NCBI GenBank assembly: GCA_947589705.1
Contig: CANQCO010000009.1
Span: 1-35,549 of the forward strand
DNA length: 35,549 nt
Reading direction: 5' to 3'
Source: Candidatus Gastranaerophilales bacterium
Lineage (GTDB): Bacteria; Cyanobacteriota; Vampirovibrionia; Gastranaerophilales; Gastranaerophilaceae
Shown here: one piece after another, positions 25,452 to 33,648 of the stretch
Layout: each line of letters opens with the position of its first letter
Position numbering within the stretch: position 1 is the stretch's first letter
The notes under the pieces: generated by a model
What the model saw: only the letters and a program-made list of their open reading frames with translations
The model's database searches: none
What the model was told of the DNA's origin: nothing
Program-made: the position numbers and the translations under genes

Positions 25452-27795
25452 TTTTCTTGCTTTCTTCCTCTACCTGTTTTTCCATTTTGCTTTTTCTTCC
25501 GATAGTAAGTCCTATTATAAGTGTTACTGCCGTTAAGACTGCCATTGAAATACCAAATATTTTCAGCCATTTGTGAGAATTATATACTTGTTTTGATAAA
25601 TCTTGCATGTAATTTTTAATTGATTTACCTGCTAAATTGTTTCTTTCTACTGCATTAGCACTGTTTGTTATGCCTGAAACAGTGCATTGTGATAATTCAG
25701 GTGTCATGTTATTTTGCCAGTTGGCTATTTTATTCATAACTTCATCTTTATATTTTCTGTAACCCTCCAACATTTCTTTAACCCTGTCAATACCAATATT
25801 GCAGTTTGTAAGACTTTGCTGAAGTGATGAAGTTACATCATCTTCCAATCCGTTATCGAATAATACTCTCATAACGGCTTTATATTCTGATTCAGATAAA
25901 TTGAAACCTGAACTCTTTAATTTTTCAACATAATCTGTAGTTGTAGCATTAAGAATAACATTTTTACAAGCTTCAATAAGTTTATTTATTTGTTCACTAT
26001 CAACATTATGTCCTTCTTCTTTTAATATTTCTGCTAACTGACGTTCAAGTTTTCCGCTCTTCATTCTTTTAAATATATCTAACGATTGTATTAATCTGTA
26101 GAATGAGGACTGAGCTCCCGTTATTCTTTCTTGTGCATTAATATTTATACCGTTTTCAAGAGTTCCATTTTGAACTTCAGAAGATATTCTTTGAGCAAGT
26201 TTTTCTAATCCGTTTGATTGCATATTACTGCTTGCTTTTGTACATATTTCATGTGATTTTTGTTCTATTTTTGAAATGAAAGAAGTGCCTGTTTTAGTCT
26301 CATAATCATTAATTAAATCAAATAATTCTCTTATGACACTGTCGTATTCAACGTCAGTAGAAGCCAGAGCGGATAATTTATTTGTTAAAATATCCATATT
26401 GCCTTCTGATATTAATCTTAATTCTTTATCGCTGAGTTTTAACAATTTAACAAGTTTATTACCAACTCTGCTCCATTGATTTGCAATATAGGTACCTGAT
26501 TTATCACCTATTCTGGCTGAAATAAATCTGTCTAACAGACCTTTTTCTTGCGTAAATTCTCTCATACCGGAGTGGATTAAATTAATCTTATCGGTAATAT
26601 CGCTAAGTTTTGGAACGGATCTTGCCTTTTTCTCACGTTCTAATAAGTTAATTATATTTTTACTTAACTTAATCTTGTCATGTTTTTTAGTAATTTGCAT
26701 TGAGTCAATTAAAATCTTAGCAATTTTTGAAGAAGAACCTTCCTCCATTGCTTTCTGCAATAATGCTTTTTGACTATCAGTTAAATTACTTAAGGTATCT
26801 TCATTAATAACACCTGATAAAACTTCTTTAATAAATTGTTCATCAATTTTTACATTGCGTTTAAGAGAAGAAATTTCATCTTTAATAGCGTCAATAATAA
26901 CAGCTGAGTCGGCGTTTTGTCCTAATATTGATGATAACTCGGAAATAAAGGATTCATCCATTACTCTATCAGCATTTTTTTGCAAAAACTTTCTGAGAGA
27001 ATTATCGGCTAATCTTTGTTTTAAGGTTGATATTGGTCCAGTAGTAACACCTCTATTAAGTTTTAGAGTTGAAGAAATAATATCATAACTTTCAATTGCT
27101 TTACCAATTGGTTTTTCAAGAAGGTTACAACCCAAAGCACTCATTAAGGGAGTTGCAAAACCTGCTGTCATCATCCATAAAGTATTACCTTGTACAGCAG
27201 TCTTTTTTGCTCTTTGTTTTATAAAATTATCTCTATCCGGCAGATTTTTATTTACTTTAAGTTTATTTCCAAGTATATCCAAGTCTTCACGAGAATATAA
27301 ATCCGTCAAATCATATTGAGGATCTTGGAAGAGCATTTTTTTTCTGCCTTGAGAATCTATATATTTTTGATGTATATCAACGCCGGTTCTAAGTTTTAAA
27401 GGAAGTTGAATTGCAAGTTTTGGCCAAAGTGCCATTGAAGCAAAGAACGTGGTAAATCCCGCAAATTCCATTGCCTTGTTTAACTTAAGGGGATTTTTTA
27501 CGAATAAATATGTTGCTAAAGCAAATGATCCCATTTTCATTGCTAAATCATTTATTCTACCGAGTTCATGGTCGTTTGCATTTCCTTTTGCAGCCTTACC
27601 TATACTTATTACGTCTTTTTTTAAGTCTTTTACATATTCAACAGGAGAGCCGATAATACTTGATGGTAAAAGTTTACCTTTATATTCTGCAGGTTTTGTT
27701 TTTCCCTCGGAGTCAAAAGTAAATACGGGTAATTTGTCCTGTGCTTTAGGATTAACGGTTTGTTTGGATATTATTGTGTTCAATACATTACTCAT
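25444..27795 (-). CDS. Large membrane protein of unknown function
   Basis: Not recognised. 783 aa. Two hydrophobic segments lie near the N-terminus (about 85-99 and 108-128, FAGFTTFFASMALWP), then LPLKLRTGVDIHQKY at 131-145, another hydrophobic stretch at about 206-222 (TLWMMTAGFATPLMSAL), a long helical, Lys/Glu/Ser-rich soluble part (about 240-735), and a final transmembrane helix near the C-terminus (IFGISMAVLTAVTLIIGLTIG) followed by a charged tail. The first 240 residues resemble the product of the upstream gene (see findings). ATG at 27795 lies 1 nt after the upstream stop, with AAAGG farther back. Together with the glycosidase gene it looks like one operon. A structural or envelope role is a guess. 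Confidence 0.82.
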   Translation of the reverse strand: MSNVLNTIISKQTVNPKAQDKLPVFTFDSEGKTKPAEYKGKLLPSSIIGSPVEYVKDLKKDVISIGKAAKGNANDHELGRINDLAMKMGSFALATYLFVKNPLKLNKAMEFAGFTTFFASMALWPKLAIQLPLKLRTGVDIHQKYIDSQGRKKMLFQDPQYDLTDLYSREDLDILGNKLKVNKNLPDRDNFIKQRAKKTAVQGNTLWMMTAGFATPLMSALGCNLLEKPIGKAIESYDIISSTLKLNRGVTTGPISTLKQRLADNSLRKFLQKNADRVMDESFISELSSILGQNADSAVIIDAIKDEISSLKRNVKIDEQFIKEVLSGVINEDTLSNLTDSQKALLQKAMEEGSSSKIAKILIDSMQITKKHDKIKLSKNIINLLEREKKARSVPKLSDITDKINLIHSGMREFTQEKGLLDRFISARIGDKSGTYIANQWSRVGNKLVKLLKLSDKELRLISEGNMDILTNKLSALASTDVEYDSVIRELFDLINDYETKTGTSFISKIEQKSHEICTKASSNMQSNGLEKLAQRISSEVQNGTLENGININAQERITGAQSSFYRLIQSLDIFKRMKSGKLERQLAEILKEEGHNVDSEQINKLIEACKNVILNATTTDYVEKLKSSGFNLSESEYKAVMRVLFDNGLEDDVTSSLQQSLTNCNIGIDRVKEMLEGYRKYKDEVMNKIANWQNNMTPELSQCTVSGITNSANAVERNNLAGKSIKNYMQDLSKQVYNSHKWLKIFGISMAVLTAVTLIIGLTIGRKSKMEKQVEEESKKNG

Positions 27796-27796
27796 A

Positions 27797-28918
27797 CTAA
27801 CAAACTACCTTTTCTTTACTTTCATCAATTAATGATGTTGATGCCTGAGTTTTAGACCCCTTATCTTTATTAAAGTCTTTTAAAGTGAAAAAATTGCCTA
27901 ATAAAGTCATAAGAACAGCAGCTCCAATTAGCCCTCTGCCCGCATATTTAGTGGCTTTATTGCTATTATTAACAAATTCTTTAAAGCTCTTAATAAATTT
28001 ATTTAAAAAATCTTGAGGGAGAAATTTGTATTTTGCAATCTTTCTGCCCTGTTCTTTGGCAATTTTTGCTATTTCTATATGATTTTTAAAATTTGTTATT
28101 CTTTGTTTCGGGTTAAATACCATGGATTCCCAAGGTTTTTGAAGTGCAATACCTACACCTGTTGCTGCCCACAGATATGAGGATAATGTTGAAAATAGTT
28201 TTGTTTTTGTTACTGTTTCTTTTATTTTTGATTTCATTTTTTGGTCGGAATAGTCTAATTCTCCTTCTTTATAACCGTATTTTTTTGCTATTTTTTCAAA
28301 ATAACCGTTTCTTTTATCTCCATAGAATTTATTGTCATATAATAAATCCCAGCGTGGGAAATCAACGCTTTCAAATACTTTATGATATTCATAAGTAACT
28401 AAATTATCTTTATTATTTTCTTCGGGCAGTTCATTAATTATCTTTTTATATGGAAGGTTAACATCTATACCGTATTTATATTTAACAGGTAATTCAATAA
28501 ATTTCTTTGAAATATTTTTTAATACCCCGTAGGCAACTACACCAAGTGCCATTTTTTTGCCGAGTTTAGAAGCATTTACTGATGAAGGCGTATCATAATA
28601 TCTGTTTGCAAAATTGAATACTGCCATCATCATTGCACTACCGATTATATATGGTACGGAGCCCATTGTTAGAAATTCATAAAAGTTAGCGTTTTTGCTT
28701 CCTTCCATGCCTTTTTTCGGATATTTGGTAAATGCGTTAAAAAGCTTTTCAGTGTTTATTTTTAGCCCTGTTTCTATAGGACGTTTAGAATGTTCTTCTG
28801 ACAATATTGTGTCTTTATTTTCGCATTTACTCTTTTTTCTTTCTTCTTCTTTTCCGAAAGAAATATTTTGTATATTTTTTATGCTATTTTGACCTTGAAC
28901 CCCTAGAGAATAGACCAT
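27797..28918 (-). CDS. Multi-pass membrane protein of unknown function, related to its neighbour
   Basis: Not recognised. 373 aa: N-terminal polar region with NISFGKEEE at 18-26, hydrophobic segments at about 85-105 (SVPYIIGSAMMMAV), 120-138, 245-262 (LSSYLWAATGVGIAL) and 328-345 (RGLIGAAVLMTLLGNF), and a Lys/Asp-rich tail. The segment LPVKYKYGIDVNLPYK (143-158) matches LPLKLRTGVDIHQKY of the next gene, and both have a Trp-bearing hydrophobic helix later. The ATG has GAGG 6 nt upstream. It is the first gene of the run through the GH13 enzyme; the region upstream (28919-29164) contains a 12-bp palindrome. Confidence 0.82.
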   Translation of the reverse strand: MVYSLGVQGQNSIKNIQNISFGKEEERKKSKCENKDTILSEEHSKRPIETGLKINTEKLFNAFTKYPKKGMEGSKNANFYEFLTMGSVPYIIGSAMMMAVFNFANRYYDTPSSVNASKLGKKMALGVVAYGVLKNISKKFIELPVKYKYGIDVNLPYKKIINELPEENNKDNLVTYEYHKVFESVDFPRWDLLYDNKFYGDKRNGYFEKIAKKYGYKEGELDYSDQKMKSKIKETVTKTKLFSTLSSYLWAATGVGIALQKPWESMVFNPKQRITNFKNHIEIAKIAKEQGRKIAKYKFLPQDFLNKFIKSFKEFVNNSNKATKYAGRGLIGAAVLMTLLGNFFTLKDFNKDKGSKTQASTSLIDESKEKVVC

Positions 28919-28971
28919 TATTTCCTCACAGATACATACCCGTCATGTTAAACATGCTAAAATAATATTAT

Positions 28972-28983
28972 TGCTAATTAGCA
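28972..28983. repeat. 12-bp perfect palindrome, possible operator
   Basis: TGCTAATTAGCA reads the same on both strands. Its half-site TGCTAA also occurs at 28954-28959, and ATGCTAA/TTAGCAT (28953-28959 with 28978-28984) forms an alternative inverted repeat. It lies 54 nt upstream of the start of the membrane/GH13 operon and about 55 nt before the promoter box for the divergent zinc-ribbon gene, a fitting place for a regulator site. Confidence 0.5.
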
Positions 28984-29035
28984 TACCTTTTTGTCTTTTT
29001 TTTTACATTACTTAATATTTTATTTTGCTTCCATA

Positions 29036-29064
29036 TTGCTAAATTTAATTTTAAATTATACAAT
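29036..29064 (+). promoter_or_regulatory. Predicted promoter of the zinc-ribbon gene
   Basis: TTGCTA at 29036-29041, a 17-nt spacer and TACAAT at 29059-29064 (five of six consensus bases). The predicted start near 29071 gives a leader of about 94 nt. No riboswitch-like structure was seen in it. Confidence 0.5.
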
Positions 29065-29164
29065 TAAAAATGTAGATAACTAACTAGTAATTAAACAGTT
29101 TAAAAATTTAATTTCTATCGCAAATTATTTACAAGAATTTACCAAACTAAGGAGAAACCCAAAA

Positions 29165-29446
29165 ATGTACGAAGACGAAAAACTTATTTGCGAAGATTGT
29201 GGAAGTGAATTTGTATTTACGGCAGGCGAGCAAGAATTCTATGCACAAAGAGGTCTTGTTAATAAGCCAAAACGCTGTCCTGAATGCAGAAAAAACAGAA
29301 GACAAAAGAACAGAAGAAAATTATATGAAGTAACTTGTTCAAAATGCGGCTGTCAAACTAAAGTTCCTTTTAAACCGATTGAAGGTAAGGAAGTATATTG
29401 CAAGGATTGTTTTGCTGCAATTAAAGAAGCTGAAAATCAACAATAA
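29165..29446 (+). CDS. Double zinc-ribbon protein (CxxC-x17-CxxC type)
   Basis: Protein of 93 aa with two predicted zinc sites. The first (Cys9, Cys12, Cys38, Cys41) matches the 'probable zinc-ribbon' family, with ICEDCG, EQEFYAQRG and KRCPECR. A very basic linker (KNRRQKNRRK) joins it to the second site (Cys58, Cys61, Cys79, Cys82), which has exactly 17 residues between the CxxC pairs, as in the CxxC-x17-CxxC family. Such proteins are small cytoplasmic nucleic-acid- or protein-binding factors without known function. GGAG lies about 10 nt before the ATG. It has its own promoter and a terminator, so it is monocistronic. Confidence 0.9.
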   Translation: MYEDEKLICEDCGSEFVFTAGEQEFYAQRGLVNKPKRCPECRKNRRQKNRRKLYEVTCSKCGCQTKVPFKPIEGKEVYCKDCFAAIKEAENQQ

Positions 29447-29456
29447 TAATATTAAA

Positions 29457-29497
29457 CAAAAAGATGGTGCTTTTTTCAAAAAGCACCATCTTTTTTT
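29457..29497. terminator. Bidirectional intrinsic terminator
   Basis: A stem of up to 14 bp (AAGATGGTGCTTTT at 29461-29474 with its complement at 29479-29492) is flanked by an A-rich left side and a T-run on the right. It serves the zinc-ribbon gene on the plus strand and the convergent repeat-peptide gene on the minus strand. Confidence 0.92.
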
Positions 29498-29510
29498 GTT
29501 TGTATAAAAT

Positions 29511-29741
29511 TTAAGTAATAGCCGAAAATGAACCGCTGGTGGATGTTGAACAACTTGTACCAAAAGAACTTGAAGCGACTGAACCTGCTGTTTCTCCACC
29601 TGTATATGCTATATTAGAAGAATTTCCAAAAAAGCTTGCAACGCTTCCTGCTGTTTCCCCTCCCATATTAGAAGATGACAGCAATGAAACATAATTTGAG
29701 CTTCTGCCTATATTTAATAATGAAACATATCTTCCGCCCAT
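29511..29741 (-). CDS. Ser/Gly/Thr-rich small protein with internal repeats, unknown function
   Basis: Not recognised. 76 aa, starting at the ATG at 29741, chosen over an upstream ATG at 29762 because a full AGGAGG lies about 6 nt before it. The protein contains two repeat pairs: YVSLL at 5-9 and 17-21, and GGETAGSVAS at 27-36 and 48-57. The C-terminal 20 residues are almost only Ser, Thr, Gly, Phe and Cys, with a single Cys64. There are no long hydrophobic helix and no charged domain. The gene ends against a shared terminator and could have its own promoter (TTCACT, 17-nt spacer, TATAGA, minus strand, upstream). A precursor peptide or a surface/adhesive peptide are both possible; no processing or transport gene adjoins it. 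Confidence 0.72.
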   Translation of the reverse strand: MGGRYVSLLNIGRSSNYVSLLSSSNMGGETAGSVASFFGNSSNIAYTGGETAGSVASSSFGTSCSTSTSGSFSAIT

Positions 29742-29931
29742 AATAATCCTCCTAATCCCCAAGTGTATTTTCTCTTCATCTATATAAAAACATTTTAAAT
29801 AAGTGAAATTCAGAAGTTTTTAATTTTGTAACAAATCTTTATAATATGTCTTTTTTTACATAAAAACAGGTGTTTTTTAATTATTATTATGTTTAAATGA
29901 AGCTAACTTAATATATATTTCAGGAGAGTTT

Positions 29932-31203
29932 ATGAAAAAATTACAAGCCGGGATTATAGGTTTTGGTACTGTTGGAACAGGTGTTTATAAAGTCTTACAA
30001 TCGCATAAAGAAATTGAAATAAAAAAAATAGCCGTAAAAAATATAAATAAAAAAAGAAATATTGAAAATATAGATACATCATTATTAACAGATAATGCTT
30101 TTGATATAGTAAATAATCCTGATATAGATGTTGTAATAGAAGTAGCAGGCGGAGTTAACCCTGCTTTTGAACTTCTGACGACGGCAATAAACAATGGTAA
30201 ACATATAGTTACCGCTAATAAAGAGCTTTTGGCTAAGAGAGGAAACGAGTTGTTTCAACTTGCGAAAGAAAAAAACGTAATTATTCTGTATGAAGCTGCC
30301 GTTGCAGGCGGTATTCCCATCATAATGCCTATAAAAACAATATTATGTGCAAATAAAATTTCTAAAATTGCCGCTATTTTAAATGGTACTACCAATTATA
30401 TTTTAACCAAAATGCATGAACAAAATTTATCTTATGAAACGGCACTAAAGCAGGCGCAGGAACTGGGTTATGCTGAAACTGACCCGACGGGTGACGTCGA
30501 AGGCTTTGATGCGGCATATAAAATAGCTGTTTTATCCACAATATCTTTCAACAAAAAAGTTTCAATAGATAAAATATACAGAGAAGGAATTACAAAGATT
30601 ACTGCCCACGATATTAAAGCGGCGGAAGATTTAGGATACAGAATTAAGCTTATAGCTTTAGGTCAGGTGCTTGATGATGGTTCCATAGATGTAAGAGTTC
30701 ATCCTATGCTTGTTGCAAAGAAACATTTACTTGCAAAAGTAAATAATGCGACTAATTCGATAATGTTAAAAGGATATCCCGTCGGTGAGCTCGTTTTAAC
30801 GGGCCCGGGGGCAGGTGCTGAACCTACTGCAAGCTCTGTTGTCGGTGATTTGCTTGTTTTGGCTTCGGAGCTTGAAACTTCTGATAAACCTCTGCCTCAA
30901 TCAATCTGTCATCATACTGAAATTGCTAATCAAATTGATATAGGTGATACTTATAACGAGTATTATATTGCAATTAATGCAAGTAATAACCCCGGTGTTA
31001 TAGGCTTAATCGGTACTGTATGCGGAAATAATAATATTAACATTTCGACAATTATGCAAAAAGGTATTAATGAAGATAATACTGCTGAAATAGTTGTTAT
31101 AACCGAATTGAGCAAGGAATCTGATGTTCAAAATGCTTTAAAAGACTTGTTAAAATCAGAAAAAATAAAAAATATAGATAACCTTTTAAGGGTAATGAAT
31201 TAG
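29932..31203 (+). CDS. hom: Homoserine dehydrogenase
   Basis: NAD(P)H-dependent reduction of aspartate semialdehyde to homoserine, the branch point to threonine and methionine. The 423 aa hold the N-terminal Rossmann fold (GFGTVGTG at 10-17), ANKELLAKRG at 95-104, GTTNYILTKM at 152-161, the GYAETDPTGDVEGFDAAYK signature at 179-197 (Lys197), and a C-terminal ACT domain (about 350-423; NNPGVIGLIGTV) for allosteric control, usually by threonine. It is monofunctional, with no aspartate kinase domain. Strong AGGAG upstream; thrC follows after 9 nt. A TATAAT at 29840-29845 is the best -10 candidate, without a good -35 box. Confidence 0.97.
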   Translation: MKKLQAGIIGFGTVGTGVYKVLQSHKEIEIKKIAVKNINKKRNIENIDTSLLTDNAFDIVNNPDIDVVIEVAGGVNPAFELLTTAINNGKHIVTANKELLAKRGNELFQLAKEKNVIILYEAAVAGGIPIIMPIKTILCANKISKIAAILNGTTNYILTKMHEQNLSYETALKQAQELGYAETDPTGDVEGFDAAYKIAVLSTISFNKKVSIDKIYREGITKITAHDIKAAEDLGYRIKLIALGQVLDDGSIDVRVHPMLVAKKHLLAKVNNATNSIMLKGYPVGELVLTGPGAGAEPTASSVVGDLLVLASELETSDKPLPQSICHHTEIANQIDIGDTYNEYYIAINASNNPGVIGLIGTVCGNNNINISTIMQKGINEDNTAEIVVITELSKESDVQNALKDLLKSEKIKNIDNLLRVMN

Positions 31204-31212
31204 GAGAATTTT

Positions 31213-32280
31213 ATGGAAAAGAATCATTATCAGGGACTTATAAATAAATACAGACAATATTTGCCTGTTTCGGATACTACACCCGTTATCACATTGAATG
31301 AGGGAAATACCCCTTTAATAAAAGCGGATAATTTGGCAAAGAAAATAGGATTAAAAGCTGATGTATATTTAAAATACGAAGGTGCTAATCCTACCGGAAG
31401 TTTTAAAGATAGAGGCATGACAATGGCTGTAACAAAAGCTGTTGAGGATGGTTCAAAAGCAATTATTTGTGCTTCTACGGGAAACACAAGTGCAGCAGCT
31501 GCAGCATACGGTGCTAAAGCAGGGGTTAGAGTTTTTGTTCTTATCCCTGACGGTTATATTGCACTCGGTAAACTCTCTCAAGCTATGATGTACGGTGCTG
31601 AAATTATTGCCATTAAAGGTAATTTTGATGAAGCACTTGAAATGGTTATTGAAATTTCCAAAAATTCTCCGATAACTTTGGTTAACTCTGTTAACCCGTA
31701 TAGAATTGAAGGACAAAAAACAGGAGCTTTTGAAATAATAGAAGCTTTAGGTGATGCTCCCGATTATCATTTTATACCCGTCGGGAATGCAGGTAATATT
31801 ACCGCTTATTTTAAAGGGTATGAAGAATTTTATGCTTTAAAGAAATCTTCACATCTACCTAAAATGATGGGATATGAAGCCGAAGGCGCAGCTGCAATAG
31901 TTAGAGGTGAAAGAATACTTCACCCTGAAACAATTGCAACAGCTATTAGAATAGGTAATCCTGCCAGCTGGAAACAGGCAGAAAGAGCAAGAGATTTATC
32001 AAATGGTACTATTGACTGCGTTTCAGACCCTGAAATAATTGAAGCATATAAATTAATGGCTTCAACTGAAGGAATCTTAGCTGAACCCGGGTCTGCCGCT
32101 TCCGTTGCAGGATTAATTAAGGCTCATAAACAGGGAGTTATTAAAGAAGGTTCAACTTGTGTATGTATTTTAACGGGTAACGGACTTAAAGACCCCGACA
32201 GCGCAATTAAATATTCCAATGCTGAAGTTAAGAAAACAAATGCAGACTTAAAAGAAATCTTAAAGGTTATAAATTTATAG
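31213..32280 (+). CDS. thrC: Threonine synthase
   Basis: PLP enzyme converting O-phosphohomoserine to threonine. The 355 aa are the short form (no N-terminal extension), typical of the cyanobacterial/Gram-positive type. PLP lysine is Lys65 in [26 protein letters not shown] binds the phosphate; VGNAGNI and [10 protein letters not shown] complete the fold. GGAG lies 8 nt before the ATG, 9 nt after hom, so the two form a threonine operon. Homoserine kinase (thrB), needed between them, is not in the window. The end overlaps radA on the other strand by 6 nt. Confidence 0.97.
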   Translation: MEKNHYQGLINKYRQYLPVSDTTPVITLNEGNTPLIKADNLAKKIGLKADVYLKYEGANPTGSFKDRGMTMAVTKAVEDGSKAIICASTGNTSAAAAAYGAKAGVRVFVLIPDGYIALGKLSQAMMYGAEIIAIKGNFDEALEMVIEISKNSPITLVNSVNPYRIEGQKTGAFEIIEALGDAPDYHFIPVGNAGNITAYFKGYEEFYALKKSSHLPKMMGYEAEGAAAIVRGERILHPETIATAIRIGNPASWKQAERARDLSNGTIDCVSDPEIIEAYKLMASTEGILAEPGSAASVAGLIKAHKQGVIKEGSTCVCILTGNGLKDPDSAIKYSNAEVKKTNADLKEILKVINL

Positions 32281-33648
32281 TTTTTTTGACACGCATTTAG
32301 CTATAGCGTCCATTAATCTCGGCACTTGGATTATTTCTATATCATATTTTTCAAGTAATTTTTTATTCATTTTAGGCACAATTACTTTTTTAAACCCGAG
32401 TTTTTGTGCCTCATAGATGCGTTTCTCTATATCAGACACATTTCTTATCTCGCCTGATAAGCTTATTTCACCGATAATAACCGCATCATGGTCAACAACA
32501 ACATCTCTGAAACATGTTGCAATTGCTAATGCAATACCTAAATCCGCAGCAGGTTCATCTATTTCTATTCCGCCCGTTACATTAACATAAACGTCGTGTT
32601 TTGAAAGATTAAGCCCGATTCTTTTTTCGAGAACAGCAATAATTTGAAGCAGTCTGTTAAATTCAATCCCCGTAGAAACACGCCTTGGAGAAGGGTATGA
32701 AGTGGCACCTACAAGTGCTTGAACTTCGACCAATAATGCTCTTGTACCCTCCTTTGTCGCAATTATTACGCTTCCGGGGGTGTTTTCATCCGTTTTTTCT
32801 TTCATAAAAAGTTCACTTGGGTTAGTAACTTCTTCTAACCCCGATTCTGCCATATTAAAGACACCTATTTCATTTGTAGAACCGAAACGATTTTTGATTG
32901 ACCTTAAAAGTCTTTGAGATTTATATTTGTCACCTTCAAAATATATAACCGTATCTACCATGTGTTCTAAGACTTTAGGACCTGCTATGTTGCCGTCTTT
33001 TGTTACATGCCCGATAACAACAACGGTAATATTTTTATTTTTAGCCACATCCATTAAAGCATTTGTGCATTCTCTAATTTGAGATACACTGCCTGAGGAA
33101 CTCGTTATGTTAGCTGTATATATTGATTGAATCGAATCAACCACGAGAATATCAGGTTTTATCGTATCCAATTGGGAAAGTACGGCTTCCAAATTAGTCT
33201 GGGCATATACATAGAGGTTATCAGAGTTAACATTAAGTCTTTTTGCTCTTAATTTAACCTGAGAGCCTGATTCTTCCGCACAAACATACAAAAGCTTTTT
33301 CCCGTTTTTACAAATATTACCCGCCATTTGAAGTACAAGAGTTGATTTACCTATACCTGGATCACCCGCTAAGAGGACTAAAGAGCCTTGTACAAGTCCG
33401 TTCCCGAGTACTCTATCCAGTTCTTCAAAGCCTGTCGGTATTCTTATACTTTCATCTACTTCTATTTCATTTATAAGACAAACGGGTGTATCATCAAAAT
33501 CCATTGTTTTAACGGTATTTTGAGGCTTTATAACTTCAGTTTCCTCTATCAGTGTACCCCAGCTTCCGCAATCTGGACACTTCCCTATATACTTAGGAGT
33601 TTCGTATCCGCAATTTTGACATACCCATTTTGTCTTTATCTTTGTCAT
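32275..33648 (-). CDS. radA: DNA repair protein RadA (Sms)
   Basis: RecA-like, hexameric helicase that extends recombination intermediates. The 457 aa: zinc finger CQNC...CPDC (Cys10, Cys13, Cys24, Cys27), Walker A GDPGIGKS at 95-102, Walker B LVVDSIQ (Asp171), the RadA-specific KNRFG motif at 252-256, and a C-terminal Lon-protease-like domain ([18 protein letters not shown]). The ATG overlaps the stop codon of the upstream gene (ATGA at 33645-33648), giving translational coupling. Confidence 0.97.
   Translation of the reverse strand: MTKIKTKWVCQNCGYETPKYIGKCPDCGSWGTLIEETEVIKPQNTVKTMDFDDTPVCLINEIEVDESIRIPTGFEELDRVLGNGLVQGSLVLLAGDPGIGKSTLVLQMAGNICKNGKKLLYVCAEESGSQVKLRAKRLNVNSDNLYVYAQTNLEAVLSQLDTIKPDILVVDSIQSIYTANITSSSGSVSQIRECTNALMDVAKNKNITVVVIGHVTKDGNIAGPKVLEHMVDTVIYFEGDKYKSQRLLRSIKNRFGSTNEIGVFNMAESGLEEVTNPSELFMKEKTDENTPGSVIIATKEGTRALLVEVQALVGATSYPSPRRVSTGIEFNRLLQIIAVLEKRIGLNLSKHDVYVNVTGGIEIDEPAADLGIALAIATCFRDVVVDHDAVIIGEISLSGEIRNVSDIEKRIYEAQKLGFKKVIVPKMNKKLLEKYDIEIIQVPRLMDAIAKCVSKKL

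Noticed and set aside
28972-28999. Palindrome plus T-run read as a terminator
   Set aside because: No gene transcribes into it on the plus strand (the neighbours diverge), and the stem has only two G-C pairs per arm.
29862-29877. Attenuator hairpin before hom (AAAAAC / GTTTTT)
   Set aside because: The stem is nearly all A-T, with one G-C pair; no leader peptide rich in threonine or isoleucine codons was seen.
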